Made by a program: the position numbers and the translations under genes
NCBI GenBank assembly: GCA_963277665.1
Contig: OY728165.1
Span: forward strand, 1,755,130,772 to 1,755,194,771
Direction: 5' to 3'
From: Viscum album
Taxonomy: Eukaryota > Streptophyta > Magnoliopsida > Santalales > Viscaceae
Length of the DNA: 64,000 bases
The notes under the pieces: generated by a model
The model's database searches: none
What the model was told of the DNA's origin: nothing
Seen by the model: only the letters and a program-made list of their open reading frames with translations
Shown: piece after piece, positions 1 through 12,539 of the stretch
How the letters are laid out: each line of letters starts with the position of its first letter
Position numbering within the stretch: position 1 is the stretch's first letter

Positions 1-259
1 TTGAATTAAAAAGAAAATTGTTTAGGATTTTTTTGTAAGAATATTGTATTTTTATCTCATCAAATTAAATTAAATAATAATATTTCAAAATTGTTTATGA
101 AATTTACATTTTATGTATATACTAAAATATATTAACATTTAACATTTATTCTCTTCATAATGAAATAATAAAAAACTATGATTTATTATTAAATCATTCT
201 TTTTAAATAAAATTGTTTTCATCGTGTGTTTTATGATTTTTTAAATATAAATTATAAAA
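1..259. other. Decayed AT-rich flank left of element B
   Basis: No gene, RNA or clear repeat boundary is visible. The base composition is like the rest of the old sequence. A weak resemblance between about 90-140 and the first 100-200 bases of the plus-oriented family-1 LTR (compare 49310-49370) makes it possible that B was inserted into a family-1 LTR (perhaps that of D), but this is a guess by eye. Confidence 0.3.
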
Positions 260-3200
260 TTTATAGAAATTCCATGTGATAAAATATAAGAATAGTCAAC
301 CTAGGATACTGATCTGGTGCTTAAAATTATTACATTGGTACAAATTGCATGTGTTCGCATCTAAAAGATCAAAATAATTTGTTGATTTGGAAGCCAAATT
401 ACATACATTAACATTAACTTACAACTTGATATGAAATAAAACATAAAAAACTCTATTGAAAACATCCATGACTCTTTGATTATCTATGTAAGGCATTCAT
501 AAAATACATCTTCACATCCTAGTGAAATATAAAACATAACAAATGTGTGATATTATATGCTCATTAAGGAGATGTAATATAATATTTTCTAATACAAACA
601 ATATTGCATGGTTAATGACTAAAAACACGTGTAAAAAATATATAATCTTATGCATTATATGGAATGAATAGAGGATGAATAAATAAATCCATATAAATAA
701 TTACATAAAAATTTACCATGTATATTATACTAGTTAAATAAAATGATTATTTATCATTGAACTATATCATAATGAGGAAATTCATAGTGTTGGGATTACG
801 AAACATATAGTGAAGTCCTCGACTAGGAAATCTGAAAATAAATGGTTATGCCTTTGGCCAAAATCCATTTCTATTTTGTATCCTGAGGACTACTGACGAA
901 TAAAAGGCATATAGTAGGCCCAACCATCACTTAATAAGCCATATGAATTACTGAAATTAATTTTGATAAACATAAACATCATTACATATGAAATATAAAT
1001 AAATTTATTAAATCTATAAACCTAATTACTATTTAATCTATGTAATATGGTGAATGGTCTAATAAAATAACATACAAATACAAATTGAATATAAAAAAAT
1101 TAATAGAACTTTGTAGATAATATTCAAAAGAGATAAATAATAACAAATAATAAAATTTACAAATGTATTTAAATAGATAAAAATACTCAACTAAAATCAT
1201 CAAAGAATTCTTGAGATAAATACACTTTTAATACTTTAAACTGAAGAGTTATTTTTGAAAATCAATTTTTATTTTTCATATATGTTTAAATAAAGAATAA
1301 AATTAATGAAAATAGATTTTGATGAAAAAAATTAGAGATTTTATAAAAATATAGTCTCCCTGAAATAGATTATTTATGGTAAATGAGAACGGAAAAGAAA
1401 CATGGATATACTATTTAATCAGGTTTTCTTATCATGATGAATTTAGAGTGGAGCCTCATACAACATTATTTTTTCAAAAAAATATTTAAAATTATCATGA
1501 TAATGTATATTGAAAAATATAATCATAATTTGGAATATTTATAAAAAAGAAATTAATAATTGCATAACTGTATATATGGAGAAAGAAAAACCCGAATGGA
1601 AATTGAGATTCAGAAAGAAACCCTTACCTTATGTATGAAACTGTTATGCACATGACATTAATATCTTTGATAATAAAATTAAATGAATTATTTATTTCAA
1701 TCCCAGCCATTTCTACATTTCTTTAATTTTATTTAATTTAATTAATTTCACATATGGCCATTTTGATGAGTAATATTATAATATTCTATCTATCGGGGGT
1801 GTTCATTTCCTTGTTTTTCATGATTGGTTTACTTGATTAATAGTAATGATGTTCATGTAAAATTGTTATAATTCTACATGATCGGAATTATGAGATATTA
1901 ATTAAAATAAAGAATAATTAATGATTTAATAAAGTATTGTTTCTGTATATTTGTATGATTCATTAGATAGAATGTTAATTCTTATCGATAAGATCATTTT
2001 GGTGTCTTTTCGATCATCCCAAAATAGTTTTCTATTATTAATTAAAATTATGAATTTATACAAGTTACATAATAATAAATTACATATAATTTATATTGTA
2101 ATATATTTTTAACCATAATTATGGCTTTAGGTCCAAACATTAAAGAGTTAATGTAAAATGGAAATTCATCGTTCATGATGTCACTAAATTGACACATCAC
2201 GAGTGATGTTTTCATTTATATAATAAAAGAGATGGAGAAAGATGTTTGATGATAGATATTGCATTAACAATATAAAATTATTGTATATATATGACACTAT
2301 ATTTATAAAAACAATTTGGATATGTGGTGAGGGAAGGGTATGAAAATTAATGAACTTGAATGGAAAATAAAAGAAATGAAAATGAAAATAAAAAATGAAT
2401 TCAGATTTTTACTTTTTGAATAGTCCTACTTGATAGCATTCTCAGTGGGATTTGTTTTGGGATTATGTTGTCACCAAAGGAACTTGGAAATAGGGAGGAT
2501 ATTTTAAAGATAATTGGGTAGTAATTTTATATGTCTCAATGCTTGGAATGTGTGAGGAGAAGGGGTGGAATTTATTGTAAATGAGGGTGAGATTATTAAT
2601 ATTTTATTCATTTGATTATAATTTTGGCTCTAGAATATGAATATTTTTAGAATTTTAAATTAATATACTAAAAAAATGAATATATATTAAATATTATTGT
2701 TCATATATCATTCACGACTCAAGGAATAGTGAATTTATCTTATACTGTATTTATATCATAAATTACCGTATTTTACGATTCCCTCAAAATTGATGTATTA
2801 TTAAAAAGTCCTAAATACATTTACTAAACATTACATGATATGTATAATTATAAAATAAAAACTGTGTTATGAAAATATATTTTTTATGAGAAAATTACAT
2901 TAAAATTAAAATCATTATTTACTCGAAACATTCAGATTTTAAATTTATAACTGATTTTATAACTCTCTAAAAAATTAAATATGGTCATATAAAATTATCC
3001 TATAATCAAGAGAAGAAAATTTGATTTAAAAATAAGTTTTATGAAATTATATTTTCATATAAATCATTTTATTAATTATAAAATTGTAAATAAATATTTA
3101 TGATAAGAAAAAATAAAAACACTTAATTAATAATTTTTAAAATATTCATTTAATAATACTATGATATAATTATATCATAATTTAATTTATAACAGTTTGA

Positions 3201-3457
3201 ATTTTATTTATAATTTCATAGATGTGGTTACTATTCGATTGGAGAGTTTCCTGTTCATATGGTTTATATTACTATTTGTTATTTCATGTTTGTATTTTCA
3301 TCCGGATAGGTTCTTTAACTTCTAGATATATATCTTATTTCATTAATTATTAATTTATGAAATTTTTATTCTATTCCCTATATCCTCCTCCAATGGCCTG
3401 AATGCCTTTATTTTTTATTGATTTTTGATAATCCACATTCCAAGGGGTGATCTCACA
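260..3457 (-). repeat. Element B 3' LTR (left copy)
   Basis: This block aligns in order with 8068-11237: for example 830-900 with 8630-8700 (a GGTTATGCC / GGTTATGGCC stretch followed by CCAAAATC), 2550-2660 with 10310-10430, and 3225-3340 with 11005-11110. The inner edge is placed at 3457 because the reverse complement there reads TGTGAGATCACCCC, comparable to the family start TGTAACACCCC. The outer edge is estimated only by the 7.8-kb offset. The two LTRs differ greatly, which indicates great age. Confidence 0.7.
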
Positions 3458-3560
3458 CATGGAATTGTAGGAAGATCATTATAGGGAGATTATTTTTAAT
3501 TTATTTGTAATTATAGGGAGATATTATAAATAAAACATGATCTCACACATGAAATTCCAA
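3444..3560 (-). repeat. Short local duplication at the integrase/LTR junction
   Basis: The string GATCTCACACATG followed by a variant of GAAATTC occurs at about 3450 and again at about 3540, and TAGGGAGAT occurs twice between them. The duplication lies where the end of integrase should pass into the polypurine tract. It suggests a local rearrangement that removed the integrase C terminus. Confidence 0.5.
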
Positions 3561-4480
3561 ATCCCTCAATCTATTATTGACATAGATATTTTCCCTACAA
3601 TTATTTTCATTGATATGGGTTTGAATAGTATATACATTCAATGTTGTTCCATTCACAACCTCTTAGCCTACAAGATTCCTTTCACCAACTTCATCCCAAC
3701 AAGATGGGGTATGCGATCTTTTCCTAAATTATGCTCCATATTGTAACATTTGATTACTAGCATGGATAAAAAAATTTAGTAAAAAACTATCAAAGGTAAA
3801 TTGTGATCAAACATGCCTTGAAAGTCATGTGATCAATATCTAAATGAGTATTATAATGTATGTATCATCCTTTATGGCAGCACATCAGTTTTATAGTGGT
3901 AATAAGTACTGAAATGAAAATCTATATCCAAATATTTATTAATTATTTTCCTGAATATTGATGTTAATCGTGGATCCTGGTCAAGAAAAATTGGAATATT
4001 TTTTCTATGAATAATTAAAATATTATTAATATAAATTCATGCGCTTTGTTCCAATTGAAAATCCATCCTTTTAGATTATAAATGTATAGATTTGGTATGT
4101 AGTTCAACAATTACCCCTAATGAATCATTCATTCTTGGAGTTTTATGTAATCCTATGAAACAATCCATATTGATATCATCCTATTTACAGGTACATATTA
4201 GAAGTGTTTTCATGAATCTTCTAGGATACTTCCTTTTAGTTTTCACCAGTGGATATGCTACATATATCTAACCATAATGAAAAATATCATGCTTCATATT
4301 ATCCCACAGAAAAAATTACTTCAAGTCACTATACAACGTACTACTACCAAAGTTTATAGATATTTTTGAGCTATGGGAATTATCAAATAACTATATTTTT
4401 AGCTCTGGTAGAGAGGGAGCACAAAACCTCCTCCCAAATTTTAAAATTCAATCATTACACACAAGTTCATCAAACATTCC
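3458..4480 (-). pseudogene. Integrase remnant of element B (pol C-terminal part)
   Basis: On the minus strand, and changing frame, the recognisable parts come in this order. A zinc-binding-region tail, SHSSKISINFGSS, then a YSDL stretch at about 4320-4378. The start of the catalytic core, MDCFIGLHKTPRMND, at about 4120-4162, keeping the first catalytic Asp. A second core block, FLDQDPRLT, at about 3960-3990, keeping Asp. A third, FHFSTYYHYKTD, at about 3905-3950, followed by a stop where the catalytic Glu block should be. Then CWDEVGERNLVG at about 3680-3715 and RDLEFHV-stop-DHV at about 3540-3575. The C-terminal GPY/F and any chromodomain are missing because the LTR begins at once. In life it would insert the cDNA into chromosomes. 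Its many stops make it non-functional. The family assignment is secure because six separate motifs are in the right order. Confidence 0.85.
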
Positions 4481-5250
4481 ATCATCCATTACAATAATTT
4501 TTTAAAAAAATTCTCATCATCAGACTGATAATTTTTAATATTATTCAATAATGATTGTTTGGAACCCAATAGAAAATTCAATGATGTTTCAACATCTATG
4601 ATAATTATAATATCTATATTTTCTAGACCAATATGCACATGATCCCCTTGAGTCCTCATTTTGTTTAGAAATCCAATATCCTTCATACTTATTGCATCAT
4701 AAACCTTATTTTCCTTCCTTAGATGATTGTATATTGAACAGTCATAATCCATGACCAGATTGAGCCATCGTCTTTACCACATATTGATTTAATATTATAG
4801 TAATATGCATTTAAAACTCATATGATCTTTATCTATATCAAATATTTCAAAATAGAGATAGCATGCCAGTATTTTTGTAGATAATATAATACAATCTAAC
4901 ACAATATCACGATTTGGATATTTTTGTCCATGAGTTTATAGCTTGCTTGATCAAAAGGCAGTAACTCTATCATTCTACATAAGGACTGATCCAATTCAAT
5001 ACATTGATGAACTACTATAAATAAAAAATCCACCATTTTTTATTTGTATATTTAATAATGGTGAATTCACAAATCACCTATTTAATTATTCAAAATAACA
5101 TTCACATTCATTTTTGCATAAAAACATAACTCCTTAAGATTAATCTTGATGAACAGGTTTGCTAATCGGGAAATTTTTTGAGAGAAACGCAAATAATAAC
5201 CTATTAAACCAACCAAAGTACATACCATGGTTATGTCCATTGGTATATGA
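4481..5250 (-). pseudogene. RNase H and RNase H-integrase linker remnant of element B
   Basis: The minus strand at about 4700-4790 reads INMW-stop-RRWLNLVMDYDCSI, the conserved end of the Ty3/gypsy RNase H domain, and continues into a decayed linker that stays open for 87 codons (4489-4752). Upstream (4800-5250) the frame is heavily interrupted, although its position fits the body of RNase H. RNase H removes the RNA strand during reverse transcription. The open stretch 4489-4752 on the minus strand is a leftover of pol and not an independent gene: its methionine start lies in the middle of the domain. Confidence 0.75.
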
Positions 5251-6010
5251 AGTTCCTAAACATCATTTTTATTCAAAGGATGAATGTATATTTCATGTTC
5301 ATAGACAATATGGACAAGAAAGAAATTGATTAAAGCTATAATTTATACTTTCTGAACATCCCATATATGTCCTTTCTTTTAAGATTCTAAAAAACAACCC
5401 AGACGTGTTTCTCATTGTCTTCATTGATTTTTTAATATATCAAGATATGATCAATAAATACCATAATGAATTAATCATGATATTCATGGGAAAATAACTT
5501 TATTAGATCCTTGAAAATATAGGGTTCATTAGTCATTCTAAATGACATTATTGTAAATTCATACTATCCAAACCTGGTTTGAAATGATGTCTTTCTAATA
5601 TTTTTATTCCACATACACAATTGATGATATCATTGTGGAAGGAAAATATTTAAAAAAAAAATATCTTAGTGTTTTTTATCACATGAATCATCAATGTGAG
5701 GCATGGGATATAAGCACTCTATAGTAATAGAATTGATTTCTTTATAGTCAATGCACATCCTCAGGGATCCATTATTCTACTTGAAAATTATAATGTGGGA
5801 TCCCCATAGAGAAACATTGGGTAGGATAAATAAATTTTCACCAAATTCCAAAAGTTGTTTCTTTATATCAACTAATTCCACATTGTTCATTATAATGGGA
5901 GTCATTGATATAGGTTTGGCACCCAGAATTAAATAAATAAAGAACTCAAATTCCCTCTTTGGAGGACATCCAAGTAAAGAATTTTGAAATAAATCCACAC
6001 ATTCTTTTTA
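5251..6010 (-). pseudogene. Reverse transcriptase remnant of element B
   Basis: On the minus strand, 5777-5998 reads PPKREFEFFIYLILGAKPIS and continues to PNVSLWGSHI, the entry block of Ty3/gypsy reverse transcriptase. Next, about 5715-5770 reads RMCIDYKEINSITIE then LYPMPHID. Then about 5433-5580 reads RFG-stop-YEFTIMSFRMTNEP and FIDHILIY. The last is the catalytic box, in which the second Asp has become His, so this copy could not polymerise even without its stops. Blocks, spacing and order are typical of the family. Neighbouring RNase H lies downstream at lower coordinates, as expected for a minus-strand pol. Protease, expected upstream near 6000-6600, is not recognisable. Confidence 0.88.
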
Positions 6011-8050
6011 TAATATATACACCTTATGTTTTAAGATCCATATATAATGCTTTCTCTTCCACACATATAATTTCATTTAGAATAGCTACTGAAGGTTGAT
6101 TTAGATATGAACCCGATGATTTAGATGTTTCTTCTCTTATGTTAGGGGATTCTATATTTTCCTCAAAATGTTTAACTTCATTCATTTGGAAATGTAATTT
6201 CACATCATATTTTGAAATATTTTATAATATTATTATTATATCAAAATTAAACATAGGATTGATGAGATGGTTCAAACAAAATCACCTTTCTTTGTCACAA
6301 AGTGGGTTGACCAAAATTTCATTATTATAATGATACTTCCTTTAAAAGTTATGAGTGAAAAATACATTATTAACTGGATAGGGATGTGTATAACATTGAT
6401 GAAGAATTAGGAATATATAATAGAATGTTATTATACAGATTCAAATATAGCATTGTCTATGTTTGAGGAAATGATTAATATACATTTCACCGCATCATTA
6501 TGAACATCAACCACCATTGTTGTGATTACATAAGCACACACATTGTCCCTTTTATTTTTCTAAGTAATGTTTTATTGACTCTTCATAAAATCATTTTCCT
6601 AGTGTACCATCTCATTATAATTATGGAATTTATCATTAATGACTGATTTTATTACCATTCTATAACAGGTTTGATGGCCTTTTCTCCACATGTTTAAAAA
6701 ACTCTCATACCCATTAGGAAAGGACTGAGGTGATTCATCCCACAATTATCACATTATTTAAAACTCCCTATTTTTTCATCCATTAATACATTGTTTCCTC
6801 ATCAACCCTATTCTTCTCCTTTTTTCCTTAAAATCCTATGACATAGAAAATTATTTATCTATCCTGATAGAACATGATACTATATCTCCATAAGATGATA
6901 TATTTTAGGAAACCAAATCCCTTAAACAAAATGATTTTATACCACCAATGAATAAATTAATCTCTCTCCTTGGATTACATATATTTCATAGAATTCCTTG
7001 CTATCCTTGAAACAATAGAATCAAAATTCACATAGTTTTCAACTTTTTTTCTCTTAGACTCAATATATTAATCATTATATCCTCTCATTGTTCACAGTTA
7101 AATATTATTCTGGGAAAATTTCATTAAAATAATTCCACCCCATATTTTGAATTTATACTTCATCCTTGGTATTTTGAATCAATGACCATTATTTATCAAC
7201 ATCTCATTATATATGAGATATTACAATGATAACCTTCTCCTATTCATTACTTCCAAAAAAATAAATTCCTTCTTTCAGGAACTTAATCACATCTCCACTA
7301 CAATGGGGTTGTAGTTCTACTGAATAATTGAGGTTATTATCTCATTAAGGGTTCTAAAATCTCTCCTCCATGTTGTAGATCAGTAATCTCCAATCAAGTA
7401 TGTTTTTTGTTCATAACCTGAGTCACCTATCCAAGAATGTTTATATGTTGTTCAACACAAATTACCTCTCCAGTACCCATATCATTATCTTTCATAAGAG
7501 AGAATTCCCTATACGAGATATGTGTGTTGATATGATTTCCATTACTTCCAAAATGTGCTATGTCTTAATATTAGAATATACTAAATTAAATTATGAATCA
7601 TTATTCATAATATCAATCAGGAAAAACACATAAAATAAATTGAAATTTTATGGAATTCTTATTTCATAATCATCGTCATTGTCTGTTTGGGGACACCTTT
7701 ACATTACATCCATCATTATAGTTTGTAAATAAAAATTGAATTATCTTAAAAAAATACATCCGGAGTTTCAAAGATTGTCTATAGTAGGGAACATGACATA
7801 TTTTTGTGTACCAGGTTACACAGAGTCAGGGATGGGACACCATATCAAATATGTTACCTTGACGAACATCTGTTCCAGAACCACGTAAAGTTGTAGTATC
7901 CAGACCTCATTGTATTTCTTGAAAGACCAACATATTCTATACCATACCAAAATTACAGTATTTTCTTATATTTTTATCCTCAAAACCCATATAAGGGTTA
8001 GGTTATCTTATCAATGTTTCTTAATTAAATTTTTCAAGGATTTTAATAAT
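6011..8050 (-). pseudogene. Gag (and probably protease) remnant plus leader of element B
   Basis: On the minus strand at 6661-6760 the sequence reads CDNCGMNH, then GMRVF-stop-TCGEKAIK. This lines up with the first two zinc knuckles of the E1 Gag (CGNCGKKH, then GMGFCYKCGGKGHK); the Cys and His of the second knuckle have been lost. Gag would coat the RNA in the virus-like particle. Upstream (about 6800-7600) only broken Gag-like stretches occur. About 7790-8050 matches the untranslated leader of E1 (40711-41040), for example GACGAACATCTGTTCCAGA at 7860 against GGTACATCTGTGCCAGA at 40833. This shows that B and E1/E2 share both leader and Gag. Plus-strand open stretches here (7400-7633, 7910-8101) are chance. 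Confidence 0.65.
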
Positions 8051-8054
8051 CTTT

Positions 8055-8065
8055 CACTTATACCA
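8055..8065 (-). other. Decayed primer binding site of element B
   Basis: CACTTATACCA matches 9 of 11 positions of the E1 site CTCTGATACCA (the reverse complement of TGGTATCAGAG), and lies in the same place between leader and LTR. This fits priming by initiator tRNA-Met. Confidence 0.6.
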
Positions 8066-8067
8066 AC

Positions 8068-11000
8068 TTCAATGATCATAACCACAATAACTAAGATATA
8101 GTGACTTAAATTAATACATATGTACTATGAACAAGTGCTTTCATACTAGAAGAAAAATATTTTAGTATTTTAGGAATCCAGAATACATAAATAGTAATTA
8201 TATTATAACATTAAATTCAATACAATATAGAAAATCCAATTTAAATGTCTATAACTCCAAGATTATCCTTCCAATTAATTTTTAAAATTTATATTCCCAT
8301 CCTTGGAGAAAATAAAACATAATAAAGTGGTGATATTATATACTTAGTAAGGGTATGCAATAAAATGGATGATAAAATAAAAAATAATTCATGGTGAATT
8401 ACTAAGAAAAATTACTTTAAAATTAAAACATGGTTATGATATGAAATAAATTAAAACTGAATAAATAGTTCCATACAAATATTCACATGAAACTAAACCA
8501 CATATATTTTACTATTTTAATAATCTCAATATTTCTAATTTACAAATATCATAATTTTTGAATACATAATGCAATACATCTGAAATATATCATAAATTCC
8601 ATGGAAAATGTATATGAAAATATATGGTTATGGCCTTGTCCAAAATCTATTTCCAGTTTGTCTCATGAGACATATGGATTCATTATGGGGATATAATAGG
8701 CCCCAAAATTAATTTTTATGTCCAATTAATTATTATATTAGTGGTTTTAAACATAAAAAACATATAAATATGAAATTTAAATAACATACTACAATCTATA
8801 AAAGTATTCAGTAACTATTGTGAGTAGTATGGTGAATTGTATCAAGGGAGATCATTCACAACCAAACAGATCATAAAAATTTAATAAAATTGATTTAGAT
8901 GATAATAACAACATATGAACATAAAAATTAATATAATTCAATAATGATGTTTAAATAGAGTTACATACTGTAATAAAATCATCGAGTAATTTATGAAAGG
9001 AATATTATTTTTTACATTCGAAATAAATGTTCCTTTGGAAAAATCATTTTTATTTTTCATATTTTTTTGTACAAACCATGAAATAAAAAAAATATTTTAT
9101 TTCATTAAATTTTTTAGATATTTTAAAAATAATAGTCTCTTAAAATATATTAGGGATGGTACTTTTAAATGGGTAAGAAACTAGAAAGTTCCCTTAAATT
9201 AGGATTTATAATTAGGAAGAAATGAGAATGTAGAGTTGTAAAACAAGTATTTATAAACAAAAAATGATGGAATGATTAGAACATTCGAGTTTCAAAATGA
9301 AATTAATAGTTTATAATAAATACAAGAAAATTAATAAAAATTTACAATCGTTTATTGAGGGAGAATGAAAAACCTGGTTGAAAAAGGAGGTTCGAGAAAA
9401 AAACCTACCATATATCAGAAAGTGTTATAAACATGACATTAATGTCCACAATAATCAAATTAATTAATTAATTATTTAATTAATTAACAACCTTTTATAT
9501 TTTTATTATATTAATCATAATTTTACCATGATCATTTTTGTTCTTTTGATGACTAATAAGATACAATTATATTCCATGGGAGTGTCGATTTCTTTCGTTT
9601 TCATGATAGGTTTACTTGCCTATAAAGAATAATGTTCTTATAAAATTAGTATAATACTCTATTAATGAAATTCTATGTTAATAATGAACATCTAGAATTA
9701 TTTATTGTATTATATTTTATTCTTTTTCTTTATATGATAATGATTCATTAGATATAACTTTCATGATTATTATTTATATCATTTTTTGTGGGTTTTTGAT
9801 TGCCATGAAATAGTTTTGATTTATAAAATTATATTATAAATGTATTCTGGTTAGAGTAAAATAAATTACTTATAATATTTATAATAAGAAAACTTTTAAA
9901 TTTATTTATGGTTTTATTACCGTACTTAATGTGTTAATGGAAAAGAAAAATGAATTGTCTATGATGTTGGTAAATTAACACATCAAAGGTGATGTTAACA
10001 TTTTTTAATAAAAGAGAGGGATAAATGATTTTGATGATGGATCATACATTAAGATTATAACATTATAATATTTAATTTATACTATAATTATAATGTTCCT
10101 TCATTCATGGGAGGTGATTGAAAGGAAATAAGTTGAAAGAAAATGAAATTAAATAAAAAGAAAATGAATAAGGATTTTTACCTCTTGAATAATCCTCATT
10201 GAGATCATCCATAAAGGGATTATTTTTGTATTGTTTAAAAAAAATGATCATAGAGTTGGGGTGGAGTTTGTGGGTATTAATCCGTATGAATTGGGCAAGG
10301 CGCAAGACTTGAAATGTGTGAGGAGAAGGGGTGGTGATGGGTTGTAATTATAGTGGAGGAGATGGGGTTTTTTGAATATTTTACTAACTATTTTATTATT
10401 TTAAATAAATAATATGAATATTTTGAAAATTTTAACTAAATATATTAAACTAATGAAGGGATGTTTGGGAATTTGATTCTAAAATTAGTCATGACTGAAG
10501 GAATATTGTAGTTAACTTATAATGTATTAATAACGTAAATTACTATATTTTACTATTCAAAAAAGTTCATGTATTACAGAAAAATATCAAAATTCACTCT
10601 AACCATTTATAAATATGTATAATTAATATATGAACTCAATTTTATAAAAAAAAATTATAAATATTAAAAATTCAATTTCTAATTAAAACCATCACATCCT
10701 ATAAAAATATATGTTATTATTTTATAATTGATTTTATAAAACTCTCAATAAATAAATAAGGTCCTAACAATTTATATTGAAATAATGTGATAATAAAATA
10801 TTGATTTATGAATAAATTTTATGAAATTAAATATTATTTTAAATAATTTTATTATTTATAAAATTTTAATTAAATACTTTTGACTTACAAAATACTCAGA
10901 GTGAATTAATAAATTTTCAAATGTTAATTTACATATTCTATGATAAAATAATTTCATAATTTAATTGTAAAGATGTCTAAAATTTTAAAATACATTCATG

Positions 11001-11237
11001 GGTAAGGTTAATATTCATATGTATGGATTACTATTTATAATGTTTATATTACAATTCCTATGTTCTAGTTATCATTTCATCAGTATAGGCTCCTTTACTT
11101 CAATAAAGACCACTTATTTAATTCTTTAATCATTTATAAATCCTATATTTGAATATCTATGTGATTTTACATGATTTATATTATATTAAATAATTATAAG
11201 AAGGTAAATATCATTGATATAGTTATGCCTTGTTACA
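8068..11237 (-). repeat. Element B 5' LTR (right copy)
   Basis: It is the partner of the left LTR and about as long (3.17 kb). It starts just after the primer binding site remnant and ends in CCTTGTTACA, comparable to CTTGGGGTGTTACA of E1. Recognisable family landmarks are TTTGTCTCATGAGACATA at about 8657, and a GTGTGAGGAGAAGGGG stretch at about 10317. It is shorter than the 4.08-kb LTRs of E1/E2. The minus-strand open stretch 10105-10305 lies within it and is not a gene. Confidence 0.7.
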
Positions 11238-11435
11238 TAAAAGGTATTCAATATTTAGAATCATATGGAAAAAAATTGGTCAATCTACATCTATTTTTTG
11301 ACAACATGAATAGTAAGTGTGGAAATTATTATCAACTCAGTAAATTGTAAATATATTTAATATATGATAAAAGTATGTCATAATTCCATATTATTTCATT
11401 TGAATTTGTATTATATGATTCAAATACAACACTTA
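11238..11435. other. Short AT-rich segment between elements B and C
   Basis: Before C was inserted this segment was continuous with 20670 onward. ACATGAATAGTAA at about 11305 resembles the TGATGAATAGTGAA landmark of the family-1 LTR (49758), so it may be an early part of the 5' LTR of element D. Confidence 0.35.
11431..11435. repeat. Target site duplication of C, left copy (ACTTA)
   Basis: ACTTA directly precedes the LTR start at 11436 and is repeated directly after the other LTR at 20665-20669. Five bases is the usual length for Ty3/gypsy elements. Confidence 0.9.
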
Positions 11436-12129
11436 TGTCACAACCCGTCCTCGGGGCCCGTGCCGTCACTACCCCAAGCCCGCCTTCCATAGGCCAGGGG
11501 ATGGCGACTAGCACCATAGGCGTAAAACCCTATAAACTGGGAAGGCATTGACATTAAAAAATATAAACACACAAAATACCAGAGAACAAGTGTAAGGAAA
11601 CAATAAGTAAAGAAGTATAACAATAGTGATGAAAGTACAAAGGGTCCAGAAATACAAGACCCACTGAAAGGTACAACTACAACTGAAAGAAAAGTAAAAC
11701 TGAAAAGACAACAGATGAAAGACGAAGCAGCTCCTAGATCATCCACCAGGCTACTGCCTGATGGGTAGGTATGGATATCCACCTCAGCACTCCACGTCTA
11801 TCGGTTTGATCTGTGTGTCGTCATGCCGAGTGTCCACCTCCGAGTACCATATAGTCCACGTACACTCAACCTCGGTCAGCGCTATTTGTCATTTGCATCC
11901 AACACAACGAAGTGCGGGCATAGCCTGAGAAGGGGTGAGTATAAAGTTACTCAGTAATAACCCTGAGACCCTCAAGGTCTCACTAAAATCCAACAAGGAT
12001 AAACCAGAAAAAAAAATTCAACATATAACCTTTACTTAGGTATATACACATAAATATACCTATGTTATTATGTAACCCATCTCAATCATAAGGAAAACAC
12101 AAAGGACATTGACTCCGCTAAAACCATGA

Positions 12130-12430
12130 TTTTATTCATGTTGTCGAAACCACAGCTTCTGGTGAACTCCTCATCTATCGAGTACAGTGGGAATGTCTCT
12201 ACAACCAAGAACTTCCCACTAACCTTGGACTTATGAAGTACTCTACCTCTCTAGTATTTTTGACATGCTGCTAAAACCAAGGGCTTCACACCATGGGTCT
12301 CCTGCAACAACCAAGCACACCCCTCATAGCCTAGAGAGGTACTACTTCGGTCAAGTACCACGGGTCTGCCACTACATCCAAGAACTCCTCCACCGTGGTT
12401 CTGCTGCTACAACAAAGCTCACCCCACTAG
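12130..12430. repeat. About 60-bp imperfect repeats in C 3' LTR
   Basis: Variants of CGAGTACAGTGGG followed by CTACAACCAAG recur several times, with further weaker copies around GGTCTGCCACTACATCCAAG. The same block is clearer in the other LTR (17950-18240), where GTCGAGTACCGTGGG appears at least three times. Confidence 0.6.
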
Positions 12431-12539
12431 GCCATATGAATCAATCCGAGTCGATCGATCAGTAGTCGTCAAGTCTCAGCCACCTACTAGGTCTCTGCAC
12501 TCCGTACGCTCGTCTCCGGGAGGGTCCACTCCATGAGCT

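Larger units (their letters stand above)
260..11237 (-). mobile_element. Element B: old full-length Ty3/gypsy retrotransposon with gag-pol remnants
   Basis: Two similar blocks, about 260-3457 and 8068-11237, recur about 7.8 kb apart and flank a 4.6-kb interior that on the minus strand reads in the order Gag knuckle, reverse transcriptase, RNase H, integrase. This is the order of Ty3/gypsy (Metaviridae) elements. The LTRs are related to those of E1 and E2: a decayed TGTAACACCCC edge, the TTTGTCTCATGAGAC-like stretch near 8660, and a GAGGAGAAGGGGTGG promoter-proximal stretch at about 2550 and 10320. All coding parts carry many stops and frameshifts, so it is long dead. No target duplication could be identified, and the outer edges are good to perhaps 30 bases. 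The context suggests that the ancestor of B was an autonomous relative able to supply proteins to E1/E2-like elements. Confidence 0.8.

Noticed and set aside
11438..11782. 114-codon minus-strand frame rich in Phe, Ser and Leu, resembling a membrane protein
   Set aside because: It lies in the edge of the C LTR. The partner copy at 17330-17521 is broken and much shorter; hydrophobicity follows from base composition.
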